Below, in pieces: positions 1-5,162 of a DNA stretch of 5,162 nt (position 1 is its first letter; each line of letters opens with the position of its first letter). The notes under the pieces are model-generated. The model was not told where the DNA came from. It worked only from the letters and a program-made list of their open reading frames with translations, and ran no database searches. Source of the DNA: Bog-756 sp036511155 (GTDB taxonomy: Bacteria; Actinomycetota; Acidimicrobiia; Acidimicrobiales; RAAP-2); assembly GCA_036511155.1 (NCBI GenBank), contig DATCCR010000273.1:1-5162 (forward strand). The letters are read 5' to 3'. The position numbers and the translations under genes were made by a program.

Positions 1-1446
1 CCGCAGCTGGCCGCCGTCTCCGACGTCGGCCTCAAGGGCAACCCCTACGAATTCGCCGGCACCATGTTCGGCTCCACCGTCGCCGCCTCGACCAAGGGCG
101 GGTACCCGACGTCCCCGAGCGTGGCGGCTGCGCCGACGGGCAAGAAGGCCGCCACCAGCGGGGGCAACGTCACGCTCTACGCGTCGGCGCCGACCCCGCA
201 GCTGGCCGCCGCCCTGTGCAACGCCTACGCCAAGGAGCTGGGGAACACCCTCGAAGCCACAGTCGCGGCCCACGCCCAGTCGGTCCCCACCAAGGGGAGC
301 TCGGCGACCTCGGCCGACGGTTCGCCGTTCGCCGCCACCTCGACCGGGTACCAGGTGATCTTCCCGGGCACCCCGGAGCTGGCCCGCCGGATCAACCTGC
401 CCAAGACCAGCACGCTCGACGGCCACAAGGCGCGGCTGCTGATCGGCCTCGTCGTCGGCGGAGTCCTGGCGCTCCTCATCATCCTGGTGCGCGAGATCCT
501 CAACAAGACCATTCGGCGCAGCGGCCGGGCCGCCCACCACTTCAAGTTCCCGGTGATCGCCGACATTCCCGAGACGTACCCGCCCGATCCGGGCGTGGTC
601 GACGTGGTCGACCGGCCGACGTCACCCTCCTCCGAGGCCTACCGCAAGCTCCGCATGTCGGTGCTGTTCGAGTCGATGGCCTCCGACGCCGCTCCGACGG
701 GTGCCGGCGGCGACGCCTTCACCGACATGTTCGGGATGGGCGCGTCGCAGGGCGAGCCCTACAAGGTCCCCGAGCCCGGGTCGCGCAACGTCCTGCTGGT
801 CGCGTCGACGGTCGACGAGCCGTCGCGGGCCAAGGTCGTGGCCAACCTCGCCGCCACGTACGCCGAGGCGGCCGAGACCGTGATCGTGGTCAGCACCGGC
901 GACCTCGAGGTCGGGACCACCTTCCCCGACGAGAGCGTCCACTCCGGCCCGGTCACCCCGGCCGACATCGAGCGGTGGATGACCCCGGCCGGTCCCGACA
1001 ACGTGTCGATGCTGTCGATGCGCCACTTCATGCGCAACAGCGGGCAGCTCGTGTCGCGCGCCAAGGAGGTGCTCGACGCGGCCCGTGAGGTCGCCGCCGC
1101 CGTCATCGTCGAGACGCCGGCCTTCCTCCGCTACCACCACGGCGAGGCGATGGTGCACTCGGTGGATGCCGTGCTGGTCGTGGTGGAGAACGGCGTGACC
1201 GAGGTCCCCGACGCCCAGGACATGGGGGACATCCTCCGTCGACTGGGCGCTCCGGTGCTCGGCGTCGTGTTCACGGGCGAGGAGCTGTCGAAGGGACAGA
1301 AGCGCGTGCTCGACGCCGGCATGGCCGCTTCGGGCCGGGCCGGCACGGTGCGCACCCCCGACACGGAGGAAGGGGCCGACCTGGTCGACGACGCCGGTCC
1401 GGGCGACGACGTCGACCTCCCCGCCCCCGAGCTCCACCCGTCCTGA
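1..1446 (+). CDS. Wzz/Wzc-like polysaccharide co-polymerase with degenerate BY-kinase domain (5' partial)
   Basis: The frame is open from base 1 and stops at TGA 1444-1446, giving 481 visible residues. The first ATG (base 64) has no Shine-Dalgarno sequence and coding character continues upstream of it, so the true start lies left of the window. Counting from the first visible codon, residues 1-140 are the end of a Wzz-type extracytoplasmic domain, including PQLAAALCNAYAKEL near 66-80. Residues about 145-164 form one transmembrane helix. A juxtamembrane PVIADIP and the SPSSEAYRKLR motif (208-218), typical of Wzc and CpsD-type proteins, follow. A Gly/Ala/Met-rich linker (about 227-260) leads into a P-loop-like fold: NVLLVAST (263-270), VIVVSTGDLEVG (294-305), VIVETPA (368-374) and VDAVLVVVENG (388-398). 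The fold is kept but the nucleotide-binding residues are not: EPSRAK stands where GEGKST is usual, and the Walker B aspartate is Glu371. The acidic C-terminal tail has no tyrosine cluster. By family knowledge such proteins control polysaccharide chain length and export at the inner membrane. Loss of kinase activity is inference. Confidence 0.85.
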   Translation, partial: PQLAAVSDVGLKGNPYEFAGTMFGSTVAASTKGGYPTSPSVAAAPTGKKAATSGGNVTLYASAPTPQLAAALCNAYAKELGNTLEATVAAHAQSVPTKGSSATSADGSPFAATSTGYQVIFPGTPELARRINLPKTSTLDGHKARLLIGLVVGGVLALLIILVREILNKTIRRSGRAAHHFKFPVIADIPETYPPDPGVVDVVDRPTSPSSEAYRKLRMSVLFESMASDAAPTGAGGDAFTDMFGMGASQGEPYKVPEPGSRNVLLVASTVDEPSRAKVVANLAATYAEAAETVIVVSTGDLEVGTTFPDESVHSGPVTPADIERWMTPAGPDNVSMLSMRHFMRNSGQLVSRAKEVLDAAREVAAAVIVETPAFLRYHHGEAMVHSVDAVLVVVENGVTEVPDAQDMGDILRRLGAPVLGVVFTGEELSKGQKRVLDAGMAASGRAGTVRTPDTEEGADLVDDAGPGDDVDLPAPELHPS

Positions 1447-1476
1447 TCCGCACGCTCGAACCGTAGGGCCCACGCC

Positions 1477-2937
1477 ATGCTGATCGCCGCGAAGCTCGGA
1501 TCCAACCCCCTCGGGGTGATCATCGTGGCCGCCGTCATCTTCGGCGTGTCCCGCCCGATCATCCGGTGGGTGGTGGAGAAGGAGCGCAACCCGTGGCTGC
1601 TCCGGATCCTGACCTGGAGCCTCATCCTCCACATGCTGGCCGCGCCCGCCCAGATCTACGTGGTCAACAACTTCTACCACGGCATCGCCGACTGGATCCG
1701 GTACGACACCCAGGGTGCGATCCTCGCCCCGAACTTCCGCTCGTTCAACTTCACCCTGGCCGGCGCCAACGTGCGTGGCATCGTCAACGACGGATCGGTG
1801 AGCATCTTCGCGGGCATCGTCATGGCCATCGTGGGGGTCAACCAGCTGGCCACCTTCCTGGCCTTCTCCTGGATGTCGTGGCTGGGGACGATCCTGTTCT
1901 ACCGGGCGTTCACCACCACCTTTCCCGGGGTGTTCCAGGGGCACAAGCGCTACGCCTACCTCGTCTTCTTCCTCCCTTCGACGATCTTCTGGACGGCCGA
2001 CGTCAGCAAGGAGGCGATCATGACCGTCTCCCTCGGTTTCGTGGCCTATGGCTGCGCCAAGGTGCTGGTGCGCGCCCCGGGAGGCTTCCGGTTGCTCACG
2101 CTCGGCGTGCTCGCCGGGTTCCTGATCCGCCCCAACGAGCTGTTGGTGATCCTCGGCGGCTTCGCCGTGGCGCTCATGATCCGTCCGCAGGGGAGCGGGG
2201 CCCGCCAGAACCCGGTGGCCCGGGTGTCGGGCCTGCTGTTCATGGGGCTGCTGGTCGGCATATCGGTGTACATGACGCTGCACTACCTGAAACTCGGCGG
2301 CAGTGGCCAGGGGGTGTCGCTGTCGTCCACCAACCAGAACAACCAGGGCTGTCAGGTGGGCTGCGGCAGCTCGGGCTTCACCTACTCGTCGAGCCCGTTG
2401 ACGTGGCCGATCGACGCATACACCATCCTGTTCGACCCGCTGCCGTTCAACGCCCACGGGTCGGGGGAGTACGCGGCCGCCTTCGAGAACCTGGTGTTGG
2501 TCGCTATCGTCATCGCCTCCTACCGCCAGCTCCGGATCCTGCCCCGGGCCTCGTTCGCCCGGGCCTACGTGATGATGTGCATCGTCTACAGCGCCGGCTT
2601 CATCTACGCCTTCGCCGCCCTCGGCAACCTCGGCCTCATCTACCGCGAGCGGGTCATGCTCCTGCCGTTCCTCATGGTCCTCTTCGCCATCCCCCGGAGT
2701 CCCAGGGGACGGCCGAGCATGTACGAGTGGGAGTACAAGCGCAAGGACCGGAAGAAGTTCCGCGCCGCCATGGTCCAGCGCGACCAGATGATCCGCCGGC
2801 TGAAGCTGGCGGTGGCCAACGGGCAGCTGCAGCGCACCCCGGAGGGCCTGGTGGTAAGCGGGACGAAGAGCGCGGGAGCGGACGAGCCGGTCGGGGCGCT
2901 CGAGGCCGGCGACCGGCCACCCGAACACACCACCTGA
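1477..2937 (+). CDS. Polytopic membrane protein, putative Wzy-like polysaccharide polymerase
   Basis: This 486-residue protein has about 11-12 hydrophobic segments, near residues 11-30, 43-63, 108-128, 129-147, 158-174, 178-197, 205-219, 220-236, 250-270, 335-348, 362-382 and 386-405. Between segments 2 and 3 lies a loop with DWIRYD (72-77), similar in placement to acidic loops of membrane glycosyltransferases. PSTIFWTADVSKEA (167-180) and NLGLIYRERVMLLP (384-397) resemble motifs in EpsG/Wzy-like proteins of polysaccharide loci, recalled from general family knowledge and not searched. A hydrophilic loop (about 271-334) carries Cys292 and Cys296. The tail (406-486) is probably cytoplasmic, with a very basic stretch at 418-445. 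ATG 1477 is preceded by only a weak AGGG (1465-1468). The gap to the co-polymerase gene is 30 bp, so co-transcription and a linked function are likely. Chain polymerisation is the best guess; a GT-C glycosyltransferase or another membrane enzyme remains possible. The gene is certain, the function is not. Confidence 0.85.
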   Translation: MLIAAKLGSNPLGVIIVAAVIFGVSRPIIRWVVEKERNPWLLRILTWSLILHMLAAPAQIYVVNNFYHGIADWIRYDTQGAILAPNFRSFNFTLAGANVRGIVNDGSVSIFAGIVMAIVGVNQLATFLAFSWMSWLGTILFYRAFTTTFPGVFQGHKRYAYLVFFLPSTIFWTADVSKEAIMTVSLGFVAYGCAKVLVRAPGGFRLLTLGVLAGFLIRPNELLVILGGFAVALMIRPQGSGARQNPVARVSGLLFMGLLVGISVYMTLHYLKLGGSGQGVSLSSTNQNNQGCQVGCGSSGFTYSSSPLTWPIDAYTILFDPLPFNAHGSGEYAAAFENLVLVAIVIASYRQLRILPRASFARAYVMMCIVYSAGFIYAFAALGNLGLIYRERVMLLPFLMVLFAIPRSPRGRPSMYEWEYKRKDRKKFRAAMVQRDQMIRRLKLAVANGQLQRTPEGLVVSGTKSAGADEPVGALEAGDRPPEHTT

Positions 2938-2958
2938 CCGGCGGCCTCCCCCGGGTCA
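2935..2958. terminator. Imperfect inverted repeat spanning two convergent stop codons
   Basis: The TGA of the polymerase-like gene (2935-2937) and the TGA of the minus-strand glycosyltransferase (2956-2958, read as TCA) are the two outer ends of an imperfect palindrome. TGACC pairs with GGTCA, then GG pairs with CC after one bulged G, leaving a loop of about 8 bases. Only 18 bp separate the two genes. No T-run follows on either strand, so this is at most a weak or atypical bidirectional terminator, and the symmetry may be partly accidental because both stops are TGA. Confidence 0.25.
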
Positions 2959-4080
2959 GTCGGGAGTGCCCAGCCCGGGCGGCAGCAGCGGCGTGAGGAC
3001 GCGCAGCCACAGGGCACCGACGGCGCCGATGCTGAACTGCTCGATGCAGCGCGCACGCGCCGCCTCGCCCATCGTGCGTCGGAGGCCGGGGTCCTCGAGG
3101 AGCCGGGACAGGGCCGCCACCATGCCCTCGAGGTCCTCGGGGTCGACTACGTAGCCGGTCGTCCCGTCGTCGATGACGGTCCGGACGCCGGGCACGTCGG
3201 TGGCCACGATGGGCAGGCCGGACAGGCCGCCCTCGATGAGGACGCCGGGCATGCCCTCGCCCCGGGGCCGGCTCGGGAACACCATGACGTCGGACCGGCC
3301 GAGGAGCTCGGCCACGTCGGAGCGCGACCCGAGCATCTCCACTCCGGCGTCGCGTGCGGGCCCCTCGACGACCGGCCGGAGGGCGCCGTCGCCGATGAGC
3401 ACGGCCCGGAAGTCGAGCCCGCGGTCGCGTAGGCCCGCCGCCGCTTCGACGAACCGAGTGGGGCGCTTCCCCTCGGTGAGGGCGCCGACGAAGGTGAGTA
3501 CCGGGCGGTCGTCCACCCGGCCGCCGTCCCGGGGGTGGAAGACCTCGGGGTCGCGACCGTTCGGGGTCATGGTCACCTTGCCGGCGGGTACCCCGAGCAA
3601 CCGGGTGCACTCCTCGGCCACCTCGTCGCCCTCGGCCGCCACCACGTCGACCCGCTTCAGGAGTTCGCGCCACACCGTGACCTGGGACCGTCGCCCCGCC
3701 GAGGCCCCGTAGGTGCCGATGGCGTAGTAGGCGAGCGGGCGCTTGTGGCCGACCATGGCCGGAACGAGGTACTTGAGCGGCTCGCCGCCGTGGGCCACCA
3801 CGCACACCGGGTCGAGCGCGGTCAGCGCGGCCCGCAGGCGGGGCACGGCCCGCCAGTTGTAGCCCACTCCGGGGACGTCGCCGTCAGGGATGGCGAGGGT
3901 CAGGTCGGGCTCCACCTCGGCCGGTCCCTCGAACAGGCAGAGGACCCGATGGGCCCGGACGCCGGGGGTGTCGAGCTCGTCGGCCAGAGCCCGCGCTTCG
4001 CGCTGGGCACCGCGGGCCAGGGGTGTGGGGATGACATGGAGCACCAGGGGCTCGTCGGTCCGTGTCCACCGGTCGGTCAT
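2956..4080 (-). CDS. Family 4 (GT-B) glycosyltransferase
   Basis: This complete 374-residue protein starts at ATG 4080-4078 and stops at TGA 2958-2956. The same frame stays open to 4674, but the upstream part is Arg/Pro/Ser-rich shadow sequence antisense to another gene. The chosen ATG has a good GAGGGGG Shine-Dalgarno sequence five bases upstream. The N-terminal Rossmann half begins with LVLHVIPTPLARGAQREA (12-29), the usual glycine-rich acceptor-side loop. The hinge has PNGRDPEVFHP (173-183). The C-terminal half has FVGALTEGKRP (197-207), with Lys205 in the usual donor-phosphate position, then LIGDG (228-232). The EX7E signature is EGMPGVLIE, with Glu275 and Glu283, and is followed by GLPIVATDVPG and a GTTGYVV loop. 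Length and motif order match retaining GT4 enzymes, which transfer a sugar from a nucleotide donor to a lipid-linked or glycan acceptor in the cytoplasm. No signal peptide or membrane segment is seen. Donor and acceptor cannot be told from sequence. It is convergent with the polymerase-like gene and divergent from the second glycosyltransferase. Confidence 0.93.
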   Translation of the reverse strand: MTDRWTRTDEPLVLHVIPTPLARGAQREARALADELDTPGVRAHRVLCLFEGPAEVEPDLTLAIPDGDVPGVGYNWRAVPRLRAALTALDPVCVVAHGGEPLKYLVPAMVGHKRPLAYYAIGTYGASAGRRSQVTVWRELLKRVDVVAAEGDEVAEECTRLLGVPAGKVTMTPNGRDPEVFHPRDGGRVDDRPVLTFVGALTEGKRPTRFVEAAAGLRDRGLDFRAVLIGDGALRPVVEGPARDAGVEMLGSRSDVAELLGRSDVMVFPSRPRGEGMPGVLIEGGLSGLPIVATDVPGVRTVIDDGTTGYVVDPEDLEGMVAALSRLLEDPGLRRTMGEAARARCIEQFSIGAVGALWLRVLTPLLPPGLGTPD

Positions 4081-4085
4081 CCCGG

Positions 4086-4092
4086 CCCCCTC
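4086..4092 (-). promoter_or_regulatory. Shine-Dalgarno site of the minus-strand glycosyltransferase
   Basis: Read on the minus strand this is GAGGGGG, ending five bases before the ATG at 4080. It supports that ATG as the true start rather than any codon in the long open frame upstream. Confidence 0.6.
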
Positions 4093-4118
4093 ATGGTGCC
4101 GGCCCGTCCGGCCCGCCA

Positions 4119-4124
4119 AACGTA
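4119..4124 (-). promoter_or_regulatory. Possible -10 element for the minus-strand glycosyltransferase
   Basis: Read on the minus strand this hexamer is TACGTT, which fits the TAnnnT form of a sigma-70-type -10 box. It lies about 38 bases before the ATG at 4080, inside a relatively AT-richer patch (aaacgtag) of otherwise GC-dominated DNA. The expected -35 region holds only a weak TTCGGG-like sequence (4140-4145) at a short 15-bp spacing. This is a candidate only. Confidence 0.2.
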
Positions 4125-4239
4125 GCAGTCGGCTCCGGTCCCGAACGGTGCCGGCGAGGGCTGGGAGCGCCCTCGAGGACGACCGCGGGGGTGACCACGA
4201 AGAGGAGGGCGGGGGCAGTCCCGGGCGGTACCATCGCGC

Positions 4240-4260
4240 CGTCCCGGGTGCCCCGGGACG
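4240..4260. repeat. Perfect 9-bp inverted repeat (hairpin) with 3-base loop
   Basis: CGTCCCGGG (4240-4248) is followed by TGC and then CCCGGGACG (4252-4260), an exact reverse complement. A further GTCCCGGG lies at 4218-4225. Such a GC-only stem would be very stable in RNA or as a DNA cruciform. No T-run follows on either strand, so it is not a classical intrinsic terminator. Its position between divergent genes allows an operator, an attenuator-like leader element of the plus-strand gene, or simple GC-rich coincidence. Confidence 0.45.
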
Positions 4261-4351
4261 ACCGGGCCGAAGGGTGCCGGGCGAGGAGATCCGGACCGGG
4301 GGCGTACATGGGGACCGACCGAAGTGGCCTAGCACCGGAAGCCCGCCAGAT

Positions 4352-4356
4352 GAGGG
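4352..4356 (+). promoter_or_regulatory. Shine-Dalgarno site of the plus-strand glycosyltransferase
   Basis: GAGGG ends seven bases before ATG 4364, a normal spacing. It fixes the start of the right-edge gene. The nearby ATG at 4350 is in another frame. Confidence 0.6.
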
Positions 4357-4363
4357 TGGACCG

Positions 4364-5162
4364 ATGAGGACCCTGGTGGTGTCCGGCGAGTACCCGTGGC
4401 CGGAGAACAGCGGGTCCCGGCTGCGCCTGGCCACCGTGCTGCGCGGACTGGCGTCCTGCGGCCCGACCGACCTGTTCGCCATCCTGCCCACGGCCCGCAC
4501 CGACATCGACCCGCCGGACCCGTCCGTCGGCCTCGAGCGGGTCGGCCACGTCGCCTTCGACGACCGGCCGCCCGAGGGCGTCCGCCGCCTGGCCGCCTTC
4601 GCCTCGCCGACCACGCCCTTCGAACTGCCGCGGCCGGACGGGGGCGCGGCTCTGCGGGCCCTGACCCGCTTCACCCGGGGCCGCTACGACCTGGTGTGGT
4701 ACTTCGGGATGCGGCCGCTGGTCCTGACCGACGGCCTGGTGGCGGCCCCGTCCGTCCTCGACCTGGTGGACCTCGAGGACGCCAAGATCACGGCCCGGAT
4801 GGCCATCCCGGCCGACCCGGCGTCGGGTGCAGGGGCCACGGCCCGGAGGCTGGCCGCCCGGGCCTTCTCGGGTGAGGAGGTCCGCCGCTGGCGCCGGCTG
4901 CAACGGGCGTCGGGCGGACGGGTGGCGGCCACGGTGGTGTGCAGCGACCTCGACGCCGGGCGAGCCCGTGCCGGTGGGGTCCCGCGGGTCGAGGTGGTGC
5001 CCAACGCCTACCGGGTGATCGACGCCCCGGTGGGCCGCGTCGAGGTCGGCGATCCGCCGACCGTGCTGTTCCAGGGCACCCTGCGGTACCCGCCCAACGC
5101 CGAGGCCGCCCGCTTCCTGGTCGGTGAGGTGGCACCCCGGCTCCGTCGGCTCGTGCCCGACG
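4364..5162 (+). CDS. GT-B glycosyltransferase, family 4-like (3' partial)
   Basis: The frame from ATG 4364 is open to the window edge, giving 266 residues and one extra base, so the C-terminal part is missing. The N-terminus MRTLVVSGEYPWPENSGSRL (1-20) has the first beta strand and the proline/glycine loop of GT-B enzymes, with a following helix (RLRLATVLRGLA). VLDLVDLEDAKITAR (131-145) matches the conserved aspartate-rich segment of the sugar transferase group that includes exosortase-associated STP1-like enzymes. VVCSDLDAGR (191-200) and VEVVPNAYR (209-217) mark the end of the N-domain. VLFQGTLRYPPNAEAARFL (234-252) is the typical start of the donor-binding half, where family members show a GxxxxxPN pattern. 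The EX7E motif would lie beyond the window. The start is supported by GAGGG seven bases upstream. It probably adds a sugar to the same polysaccharide as the neighbours; substrate and exact family are unknown. It runs away from the other glycosyltransferase gene and is likely the first gene of a rightward operon. Confidence 0.88.
   Translation, partial: MRTLVVSGEYPWPENSGSRLRLATVLRGLASCGPTDLFAILPTARTDIDPPDPSVGLERVGHVAFDDRPPEGVRRLAAFASPTTPFELPRPDGGAALRALTRFTRGRYDLVWYFGMRPLVLTDGLVAAPSVLDLVDLEDAKITARMAIPADPASGAGATARRLAARAFSGEEVRRWRRLQRASGGRVAATVVCSDLDAGRARAGGVPRVEVVPNAYRVIDAPVGRVEVGDPPTVLFQGTLRYPPNAEAARFLVGEVAPRLRRLVPD

Larger units (their letters stand above)
4081..4363. other. Divergent intergenic region between two glycosyltransferase genes
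   Basis: These 283 bases separate the start codons of two oppositely directed glycosyltransferase genes, so promoters for both are expected here. Open frames crossing the region are low-complexity Gly/Arg/Pro shadows with no family character. The clearest structure is a 9-bp perfect hairpin at 4240-4260. A third cccggg core lies at 4220-4225. A short imperfect direct repeat, ggtgccggcgagg, occurs at 4147-4159 and, with one extra G, at 4273-4286. I see no convincing -35/-10 pair for the plus-strand gene and no recognisable riboswitch or small RNA. Confidence 0.6.

Noticed and set aside
1..210. Exact 15-base repeat (ccgcagctggccgcc) at 1-15 and 196-210, both coding PQLAA in the same frame
   Set aside because: Similarity does not extend convincingly beyond the repeated word, one copy is cut by the window edge, and the codons are all common GC-rich ones. 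An internal duplication in the Wzz domain cannot be supported.
1383..1417. Inverted repeat ggtcgacg / cgtcgacc near the end of the co-polymerase gene
   Set aside because: It lies inside the coding region for the Asp/Val-rich tail, has no T-run, and is explained by repeated gtc-gac codons.
622..2928. A 768-codon open frame on the minus strand, antisense to the co-polymerase and membrane protein genes
   Set aside because: The translation is a His/Arg/Gly/Asp/Val-rich mixture with no domain. It is the codon-bias shadow expected opposite GC-rich plus-strand genes, and the plus-strand products have clear Wzc-like and membrane-protein character.
1566..2996. A 476-codon plus-strand frame overlapping the membrane protein gene
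   Set aside because: It is Arg/Pro/Gly/His-rich with no hydrophobic segments or motifs. The alternative frame gives a coherent polytopic protein.
4099..4116. Near-tandem 9-base repeat ccggcccgt / ccggcccgc upstream of the minus-strand glycosyltransferase
   Set aside because: It is too short and of too simple a composition in this GC-rich DNA to separate from chance.
4062..4367. Possible small protein of about 101 residues across the divergent intergenic region
   Set aside because: It is Gly/Arg/Pro-rich without motif, overlaps the starts of both flanking genes, and no good ribosome site was seen for it.
4081..4674. Upstream extension of the minus-strand glycosyltransferase frame by about 198 codons
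   Set aside because: The extension is low-complexity Arg/Ser/Pro sequence lying antisense to the second glycosyltransferase. The internal ATG at 4080 has a strong ribosome site and begins exactly at the first GT-B strand.

Overview
This window comes from a very GC-rich bacterial chromosome, with G or C in nearly every third codon position. Gene style and protein content suggest an actinomycete-type organism. A lineage near the Acidimicrobiia is only a guess from general resemblance and cannot be settled from 5 kb. The content is a piece of a cell-surface or exopolysaccharide biosynthesis locus: four protein genes, two of them cut by the window edges. I see no RNA genes, mobile elements, CRISPR arrays or phage genes.

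Layout. (1) Bases 1-1446, plus strand: the 3' part of a Wzz/Wzc-like chain-length and co-polymerase protein. It has an outer domain, a transmembrane helix and a cytoplasmic BY-kinase-like domain whose nucleotide-binding motifs have decayed. (2) Bases 1477-2937, plus strand, 30 bp downstream and probably co-transcribed: a 486-residue polytopic membrane protein, best read as a Wzy-like polysaccharide polymerase or GT-C-type membrane enzyme. (3) Bases 2956-4080, minus strand, convergent with gene 2: a complete family 4 (GT-B) glycosyltransferase of 374 residues. (4) Bases 4081-4363: a 283-bp divergent intergenic region with a strong short hairpin, repeated cccggg cores and weak promoter-like sequence. 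(5) Bases 4364-5162, plus strand: the first 266 residues of a second GT-B glycosyltransferase, which runs off the right edge.

How they fit together (inference). The two glycosyltransferases would add sugars to a lipid-linked repeat unit on the cytoplasmic face. The polytopic protein would polymerise units at the membrane. The Wzz/Wzc-like protein would set chain length or couple polymerisation to export. Classical Wzc proteins are tyrosine autokinases with a C-terminal tyrosine cluster. Here the P-loop lysine is replaced, the Walker B aspartate is a glutamate, and the last 100 or so residues contain no tyrosine. The protein therefore looks like a pseudokinase co-polymerase rather than an active kinase. 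This is the most notable observation in the window. The rest looks like an ordinary accessory polysaccharide locus, and I found no convincing wholly new system.
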